Assembly (NCBI RefSeq): GCF_030551255.1
Contig: NZ_CP130630.1
Span: 1,054,001-1,118,000 of the forward strand
Direction of reading: 5' to 3'
Length of the DNA stretch: 64,000 bases
Source: Streptomyces sp. NL15-2K
GTDB lineage: Bacteria > Actinomycetota > Actinomycetes > Streptomycetales > Streptomycetaceae
Numbering within the stretch: the first letter of the stretch is position 1; every line of letters begins with the position of its first letter. Positions 58,830 to 64,000 of this stretch are shown piece after piece. Both the position numbers and the translations under genes were made by a program. The notes beneath the pieces were generated by a model, which saw only the letters and a list, made by a program, of their open reading frames with translations, had not been told where the DNA came from and did not search any database.

Positions 58830-59186
58830 GTGCAGACGTCTGACTGGCAACCGATCCTGGTCCTTCTGATACTGGTCACCGGGGCCGTCGTGCTGCTCCA
58901 CGCTCTCTCCGTCGCCGTGAGGGCGGTCCGCGAGCCGCTGTCCACCGGGCCGTTCAGCGGCGGACTGGAACCGCAGGAGCACCCGCTCTCCCGGTTCCAT
59001 GTCCGCTGGTACCCGGTCACCATGGTCTTTCTCGCCTTCGACATGGAGATGCTGTTCATGTATCCGTGGACGAGGGTCGTCTCGGCCGTCGGCACGACCG
59101 CGGTCGTCGAGATGTTCCTCTTCCTCGGCATCCTGCTGGCGGGAGTCGGCTACGCCTGGCGGGAGGGGGCGTTCCGGTGGAACTGA
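58830..59186 (+). CDS. nuoA: NADH-quinone oxidoreductase subunit A-like
   Basis: A 118-residue, three-helix subunit with the family core HPLSRFHVRWYPVTMVFLAF followed by DMEMLFMYPW and a C-terminal helix. The usual loop cysteine (YECG in canonical NuoA) reads FSGGLE here, so the redox-sensitive Cys is missing. The GTG start at 58830 follows AAAGGGG. It opens an operon in which no NuoB, C, D, E, F, G or I gene follows in the window. Confidence 0.93.
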   Translation: MQTSDWQPILVLLILVTGAVVLLHALSVAVRAVREPLSTGPFSGGLEPQEHPLSRFHVRWYPVTMVFLAFDMEMLFMYPWTRVVSAVGTTAVVEMFLFLGILLAGVGYAWREGAFRWN

Positions 59187-60556
59187 GACGTCGGCTCGCA
59201 CGAACGGCCGTGTCACGACCAGGAGTTCTGCTCGCCGTGGCTCCGGGAGCCACGCGGGAACGGCTGGCCGCCGAAGCGGAGCTCGTTCGTCGAGGGTGGC
59301 CCTGTGTCAGCGCTCCCGCGGAGGCCGACCTCCTCGTGGTCCTGGGCACTGGCGACGCAGACGGTCAGGACTGGGTCGTGAATCTGTGGCGCGCCATGTC
59401 CGCCCCGAAGGCCCGAGTACTGGTGACGAACGCCGAAGAGGTCGCCACGGTCCTCGATCGTGGACTTGCCGCACTCCGGGACGGAACGCCTCACCGCCAA
59501 GGGGGCGAGAGTCACTCACACCACGGCGCCGCCCCTGGCGGCCACGACGACTCAGCTGGTCATGAAGGCCACGGTGGGCATGACGGGCATGATGGCCGTG
59601 GCGGGCACGGCGAACATGGCGGGCATGAAGGCCATGGCGGGCACAGCGAACACGAAGACCATGGCGAGCATGACGGGCATGAAGACCATGGCGGGCACGA
59701 GACGCGCAACGGCCACGACATGCACGGCGAGCATCACGATCATGCCGGGCACGACATGGGCGGTGTCGTGGACGGATTGCCCATGGCCGAGCGCGCCGAT
59801 GACAGGGACGGGCTGCGACTCGACCGGCTGCACGTGCCGTTGGGCCCCGCCCTCGTGGACTGGCCCGCGGGGCTGGTCCTGCGTCTGGCCCTGCAGGGCG
59901 ACGTCGTCCAGCAGGTCGGTGTCGAGTCCGCGCTTCCCGCGTCCCCGCATCCGCCCTTCTGGGACGAGCCGTGGCTCCGTGCCGTAGCGGGTGAGCGCGT
60001 GCCCCGCGGCGACGCGGCGCGGCGGTTGTGCGCGGCGCACCTGGACAGCCTGGGAAGGTTCTTCGCGGTGGCGGGGTGGGCCGCCATGGCTGCCCGCGCC
60101 CGGCGCGTGCGGGACAGCGCGCTGGCCGGGGCTGACGCCGCTGAACTCTCCGCTCTCGTACGTCCTTTGATCCGCCGGGCCGAGCGATCGCGAGCCCTGC
60201 GGTGGATGACCGCCGGGCTGGGGCCTCTGTCCGCCGAGCACGCACGCCACCTCGGGGTCACCGGGCCCGCCCTCGTCGCCGACGGCGACGCGTACAGCCG
60301 GATGCTCGTGTGGCTCGACGCGGTGGGGCGGAGTGCGGCCGCCTGTGACGACACCGACGTGGTGGACGCAGCGGAAGCCGTCGGGCCTCGCGGCCGGATC
60401 GACGGACCGGCGCCGCCCTCTCGGCCGCTGCTGAACGCCCTGCCAGGTCTGTTGGAGGGCACCGAGTTCGCCTGCGCGCGCGTCATCGTCGCGAGCCTGG
60501 ACCCGGATCTCGACGAACTCGCGCCTGTGCCGGTGACGGGAGCGGCTCATGGCTGA
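59177..60556 (+). CDS. Fused degenerate NuoB/NuoD-like protein with His-rich linker
   Basis: A 459-residue protein in the position of NuoB/C/D. Residues 15-100 read like the NuoB fold (APAEADLLVVLGTGDADGQD then VNLWRAMSAPKARVLV) but lack the Cys ligands for cluster N2. Residues 113-192 hold 25 His in GGH/EHGGH-type repeats. From about 212 on it resembles the NuoD N-terminus (LDRLHVPLGPALVDWPAGLV, LRLALQGDVVQQVGVE), without quinone-site residues that I can identify. It overlaps nuoA by 10 bases and nuoH by 8. I infer an adaptor that replaces the peripheral arm and may bind metal. Confidence 0.85.
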   Translation: MELRRRLARTAVSRPGVLLAVAPGATRERLAAEAELVRRGWPCVSAPAEADLLVVLGTGDADGQDWVVNLWRAMSAPKARVLVTNAEEVATVLDRGLAALRDGTPHRQGGESHSHHGAAPGGHDDSAGHEGHGGHDGHDGRGGHGEHGGHEGHGGHSEHEDHGEHDGHEDHGGHETRNGHDMHGEHHDHAGHDMGGVVDGLPMAERADDRDGLRLDRLHVPLGPALVDWPAGLVLRLALQGDVVQQVGVESALPASPHPPFWDEPWLRAVAGERVPRGDAARRLCAAHLDSLGRFFAVAGWAAMAARARRVRDSALAGADAAELSALVRPLIRRAERSRALRWMTAGLGPLSAEHARHLGVTGPALVADGDAYSRMLVWLDAVGRSAAACDDTDVVDAAEAVGPRGRIDGPAPPSRPLLNALPGLLEGTEFACARVIVASLDPDLDELAPVPVTGAAHG

Positions 60557-61493
60557 ACGCGCCCCGCTGTGGGCGGTCTTCGTCCTGCCGGCTCTCCTGC
60601 TGGCGGTGGCCCTGGTGACGGCGGGTATCGACGCCGTTCTCGCGGCCGGCGCGCGGAAGGGACAGTCAGGGTCCTTGCGCGAGATGGCCGGCCGCGCGAC
60701 GGAGCCCGGCCGCGAGGTGCTGCGACTGCTCGTGCAACAGCCGCGACGGACCCGGGCGTCCGACGTTCCGCTGGCCCGGATCGGAGCGGCTCTCCTTCCC
60801 GTCGCGGCCGTCCTCGCCGCCGTCGTACTGCCGCTCGGCTTCCGGTCGGTCTCCGATCTGCCGGAGGGAATCGTCTGGTTCAACGCGATGGAGGCGCTGG
60901 CCTGGGCGGCGGTGTGGCTGGCGGGCTGGGGGCCGAACTCGACGCTCTCGCTGATCGGCGGGTACCGGTTCCTGGCACAGGGGCTGGCGTACGAGCTGCC
61001 GCACATGCTCGCGATCACCACGGCCGCGCTCGGGGCGGAGTCGCTGCGGGTGGGGGAAGTCGTCGACGCCCAGGCCGGGTTGTGGTTCGCGGTGTGGATG
61101 CCGGCGGCTTTCGGGATCTATCTGCTGAGTGCCATGGCGATGGCGTTCTGGGGGCCGTTCGACCAGCCCGCCGGGCGGGACGTGGCCGGTGGCGCGGCCG
61201 CCGAGTTGTCCGGCGCGGACCGCGTGCTCTTCCTCGGCGGCCGGTGGCTGCTGCTGGTCGTGGCCGCCGCCTTCAGCGTGCCGCTCTTCCTGGGCGGCGG
61301 GCACGGGCCGCTGCTGCCCGGCTGGGCATGGACCGTGCTCAAGACAGCGGCCGTACTGGCCTTCCTGGTCTGGTTCCGCCACCGGGTTCCGACCCTGCGC
61401 ATGGACCGCTATCTGGAGCTGACCTGGGTCGTGTTGACCCCGCTGGCCATCGTGCAGGCCCTTGCCGTGGCCGTAGTGATCCTGAATCGATAA
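60549..61493 (+). CDS. nuoH: NADH-quinone oxidoreductase subunit H-like
   Basis: A 314-residue membrane subunit with about eight helices. The conserved GWGPNSTLSLIGGYRFLAQG and LAYELPHML segments of the quinone chamber are recognisable. The PFDLPEAE-type loop reads PFDQPAGRDVAGG, losing the Glu residues usually required for quinone-linked proton pumping. It probably forms the heel of the membrane arm. Confidence 0.93.
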   Translation: MAERAPLWAVFVLPALLLAVALVTAGIDAVLAAGARKGQSGSLREMAGRATEPGREVLRLLVQQPRRTRASDVPLARIGAALLPVAAVLAAVVLPLGFRSVSDLPEGIVWFNAMEALAWAAVWLAGWGPNSTLSLIGGYRFLAQGLAYELPHMLAITTAALGAESLRVGEVVDAQAGLWFAVWMPAAFGIYLLSAMAMAFWGPFDQPAGRDVAGGAAAELSGADRVLFLGGRWLLLVVAAAFSVPLFLGGGHGPLLPGWAWTVLKTAAVLAFLVWFRHRVPTLRMDRYLELTWVVLTPLAIVQALAVAVVILNR

Positions 61494-61516
61494 CGAGAGC
61501 GAGGTGTCGTACGTCA

Positions 61517-62077
61517 ATGGATGTCGCGGTCTTCTCGGTGGCGGCCGTCCTCGCGGTCGTCAGCGGCGTGATGGTGTTCCGCTTCGACTCCATGGCCCGG
61601 GCGACGTTCTCCCTGCTGACCTCGCTGCTGTGCGTGGGCGGCCTCGTCGTGCTGCTGGGCCTCGACTACCTGGGCATCGTCATCGTGCTGATGATGACCA
61701 TCGAGATGGCCATCATGGCGGTCTTCATGGTGATGTACATGATGGACCCGGCCGGACTCATGCCGATGACGATGATGCACAACAAGAAGGGGGCGGCCGT
61801 CGTCTGCGGCCTCGTCTTCCTGCTCCTGGCGGCCGGGATCCTGTTCGCTCCCTGGCCCGCTCGGCGAGGGAAGGCACCCACCGATCCGACCATGGAACTC
61901 GGCATGTCCCTCATGGGTCCGCAGATGCTGACCATGATGACGCTGGGCATGGCGCTGTTCGCGACGATCGTCGCCACGGTGGTGCTGGCCACCCGGCGGG
62001 GACGGTACGACCGGCTCGGCGACGATCTGCGGGCGGGACGGGCGGACGATCCCGTACGAGGCGGTGTCGGCCGGTGA
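61517..62077 (+). CDS. nuoJ: NADH-quinone oxidoreductase subunit J-like, Met-rich
   Basis: A 186-residue membrane subunit with five helices. Helix 3, normally with the pi-bulge, reads GLDYLGIVIVLMMTIEMAIM and continues AVFMVMYMMDPAGLMPMTMM, giving about a dozen Met in 32 residues, an unusual density. A membrane-edge metal site is possible. Its stop overlaps the nuoK start (GTGA). Confidence 0.92.
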   Translation: MDVAVFSVAAVLAVVSGVMVFRFDSMARATFSLLTSLLCVGGLVVLLGLDYLGIVIVLMMTIEMAIMAVFMVMYMMDPAGLMPMTMMHNKKGAAVVCGLVFLLLAAGILFAPWPARRGKAPTDPTMELGMSLMGPQMLTMMTLGMALFATIVATVVLATRRGRYDRLGDDLRAGRADDPVRGGVGR

Positions 62078-62379
62078 GTCTGGAACTGTTTCTGCTGCTT
62101 GCCGCCGCGCTGTTCTGCGTCGGGCTGTTCGGGGCACTCACCCAGCAGTCGATCGTGATGCTGATGATGGGCCTGGAACTGATGCTGGGCGGGGTCATCC
62201 TGGCCGCGGCGGCCGTCTGGCACTACATCGCCCCGGCGGCGGCCGACGGGCAGGTTCTGATCGTTCTCGCGGTCACGGCGATGGCCCTGGAGATGGCGAT
62301 CGGATTCGCCGTCGTCACCGCCCTGTTCCGGTCACGGGAAGTCGACATGACCGACATGGCGGCGGAGTTGAAGGAGTGA
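62074..62379 (+). CDS. nuoK: NADH-quinone oxidoreductase subunit K-like
   Basis: A 101-residue, three-helix subunit with the typical LFGALTQQSIVMLMMGLELM segment (Glu of the proton path present) and a second Glu in TAMALEMAIGFAVVTALFRS. The GTG start overlaps the nuoJ stop, and its own stop overlaps the nuoL start. Confidence 0.93.
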   Translation: MSLELFLLLAAALFCVGLFGALTQQSIVMLMMGLELMLGGVILAAAAVWHYIAPAAADGQVLIVLAVTAMALEMAIGFAVVTALFRSREVDMTDMAAELKE

Positions 62380-64000
62380 GCGGCCTGCTGTGGGTGCTGG
62401 TCACCCTGCCGCTCGGTGTCGGAGCGCTGCTTCTGGTGGCGGGGCGGCGGGCCGATCGTATGGCACCGGGTGTGGCACTCACGGTGACGGCCGCGGCCTT
62501 GGGGCTGGCCGTCTCCGCGGCCTTTCGCCATCCGTCCGTGTCGGCGCCGTTCCTCGACGGACTGCCGGTGGAGTTCACGGTGGACGGCCTGTCGGGGGTG
62601 CTGGCGGTCACGGTCTGCGGGGTCACGTTGGCTGTCCTCCTGTTCAGCGCCGTCGAGTTCGGGGCGCGCGAGGCGCGGGCGCGCTTCTTCGGACTGATGC
62701 TGCTCTTCGCCGGGAGCATGCTGGCCACGGTGACCGCAGCCACCCTTCCGGTCCTGCTCATGGGCTGGGAGGTCATGGGCGCCACCTCGTGGGCCCTGAT
62801 CGGCTACTGGTGGCGGGACCCGCGGCGTACGAGCGCGGCCGACACGGCGTTCCTCACCACCCGCACGGCGGATCTCGGCCTCTACCTGGCGGCCGGCGCG
62901 GCCCTCGCGGCCGGTCACGACCCGACACTCTCGCTCGATGGCCTCGCGCGGGCCGACGACCCGTGGCTGTCCTTCGTCACCGCGGGCGTCATCGCGGCCG
63001 CCTTGGGCAAATCCGCCCAACTTCCCTTCAGCTTCTGGCTGTCGAAGGCCATGCAAGGCCCGAGCCCGGTCTCGGCACTGCTGCACTCGGCGACGATGGT
63101 CGTCGCCGGGGCGTACCTGCTCCTGCGGACCGGCCCCCTGCTGGACGCCTCCGGCTGGGGCGATGACCTGGTCGCGTGGACGGGCGCCGCCACCGCACTC
63201 TGCCTCGGTCTCGTCGCCACGGCACAGACCGACCTCAAGCAACTGCTCGCCGCGTCGAGTTGTGCGCAGATCGGCTTCATGGTGCTGGCCGCGGGTGCCG
63301 ACGCGCCCTCCGGCGGCACGCTCCAGCTCATCGCCCACGCGGCGGCGAAGAGCCTGCTCTTCCTCGGCGCGGGCGCCTGGCTCACCGCACTGGGCACTCA
63401 GCGGCTTCCCGAGTTGCTCGGTGCCGCCCGCCGCAACCGGACGGTCGGCGTGGCCTTCACCGTGGCCGCACTCTCCCTGGCCGGGGTCCCGCCGCTCTCG
63501 CTGTGGGCCGCCAAGGACGTCCTCCTCGCGGGAGCCCTGGAGAGCAGCCCCTGGCTGTACGCCGTCGGCCTGGCCGCCGCCCTTCTGTCGGCCGTCTACA
63601 GTGCCAAGGCCCTGTGGTACGTCTGGCAGCGCCCGGTGGTGCCGCGACCCGATGGCCGCCGTGTCCCGGGCGGTGTGGTGCCGCCGCTCGTCCTGCTCGC
63701 CCTCGCGTGCGTCGCGTTGACGCCGTTGGCCTTTCCTCCGCTGCGTGACAGCGTCGGGCGCGTCCTCGCGGCACCGGGGCAAACCGTCCCGCTCCCGTGG
63801 GAGTTCGTGCTTTCGGGGGCTCTTGCTCTGCTGGCCGGCGCGGCCACGTGGGCCTGGGGATCCCGTCCGCTGGCCCTCCCAGGAAGTGCGAAGTCGGCTC
63901 TCCTGGACTGGCTGCACCTTGAGCGCGCCGCCCACCGCCTCCTTGTCGCCCCTGTGATGCGGCTCGCTCGCGCTGCCGCCGCGTTCGACGACCGGGTCCT
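62376..64000 (+). CDS. nuoL: NADH-quinone oxidoreductase subunit L-like, partial
   Basis: The first 541 residues of an antiporter-like subunit; the gene runs out of the window. The proton-channel motifs are present: WEVMGATSWALIGYWWRD (Glu), GKSAQLPFSFWLSKAMQGPS (Lys) and PVSALLHSATMVVAGAYLLL (His), and QTDLKQLLAASSCAQIGFMV. So proton or cation translocation through this subunit looks intact. It starts at a GTG overlapping the nuoK stop. Subunits M and N would be expected beyond 64000. Confidence 0.94.
   Translation, partial: MSGLLWVLVTLPLGVGALLLVAGRRADRMAPGVALTVTAAALGLAVSAAFRHPSVSAPFLDGLPVEFTVDGLSGVLAVTVCGVTLAVLLFSAVEFGAREARARFFGLMLLFAGSMLATVTAATLPVLLMGWEVMGATSWALIGYWWRDPRRTSAADTAFLTTRTADLGLYLAAGAALAAGHDPTLSLDGLARADDPWLSFVTAGVIAAALGKSAQLPFSFWLSKAMQGPSPVSALLHSATMVVAGAYLLLRTGPLLDASGWGDDLVAWTGAATALCLGLVATAQTDLKQLLAASSCAQIGFMVLAAGADAPSGGTLQLIAHAAAKSLLFLGAGAWLTALGTQRLPELLGAARRNRTVGVAFTVAALSLAGVPPLSLWAAKDVLLAGALESSPWLYAVGLAAALLSAVYSAKALWYVWQRPVVPRPDGRRVPGGVVPPLVLLALACVALTPLAFPPLRDSVGRVLAAPGQTVPLPWEFVLSGALALLAGAATWAWGSRPLALPGSAKSALLDWLHLERAAHRLLVAPVMRLARAAAAFDDRV

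Noticed and set aside
1-64000. tRNA, rRNA or phage attachment sites
   Set aside because: No cloverleaf T-arm pattern, rRNA segment or integrase was found by reading; a covariance-model scan would be decisive.

Overview
The window is high-GC DNA from an actinomycete, most likely a Streptomyces. The evidence is strong G/C third-position bias, frequent GTG starts with GGAGG-type ribosome sites, and typical Streptomyces families: DUF5753 XRE regulators, the DUF574/SAV2177 methyltransferase family, DUF3558 lipoproteins, an AlaRS-like fragment and fused IcmF. No rRNA or tRNA gene, CRISPR array, phage gene or transposase gene was recognised.

Layout. 1-12.7 kb is housekeeping and stress metabolism: pirin with a MarR regulator, a PepSY membrane protein, peptide deformylase, a disulfide oxidoreductase, thioredoxin, an aldehyde dehydrogenase with a LacI regulator, a TetR/FMN-reductase pair and a LysR regulator. 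9.8-15.7 kb carries three copies of a roughly 200-bp MITE-like element with 28-bp terminal inverted repeats ending in CTAG. One copy supplies the stop codon of the TetR gene, one alters the last codons of an ArsR-type regulator, and one ends a gene fragment. 15.8-19 kb has TerC and an HSL-family esterase whose 3' end has been duplicated into an array of 242-bp tandem repeats. 19-29.4 kb holds regulators paired with oxidoreductases and exporters, a CoA transferase and a transglutaminase-like protein. 27.3-33.9 kb is a complete beta-galactoside uptake and hydrolysis locus: GH42 enzyme, two permeases, a binding lipoprotein and a LacI repressor. 34-48 kb is mixed. It includes a DNA polymerase X/PHP protein, a metal-responsive His-rich protein/ArsR pair with conspicuous operators, a pectate lyase, a stand-alone AlaRS catalytic domain behind an Ala-rich leader ORF, a kinase remnant and a frameshifted methyltransferase. 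48.2-52.4 kb encodes fused isobutyryl-CoA mutase and 3-hydroxyacyl-CoA dehydrogenase.

The most unusual part is 52.5-64 kb. A BlaI/M56 pair leads into a copper-type island: a glycosylhydrolase-like lipoprotein, a multicopper oxidase, and small Met/His-rich membrane proteins with two CsoR-type ACCCC-N3-GGGGT sites. This runs directly into a complex-I-like operon, nuoA-X-nuoH-nuoJ-nuoK-nuoL, which leaves the window. In the visible part no normal NuoB, C, D, E, F, G or I gene is present. The position of NuoB/CD is taken by one protein with a degenerate NuoB-like start, about 80 residues containing 25 histidines, and a degenerate NuoD-like end. NuoJ has a dense Met cluster. A CTTAG/CTAAG-type motif recurs in the intergenic regions of the island. 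I infer that this is a metal-linked membrane-arm module without NADH oxidation. That is the best candidate here for an undescribed system.
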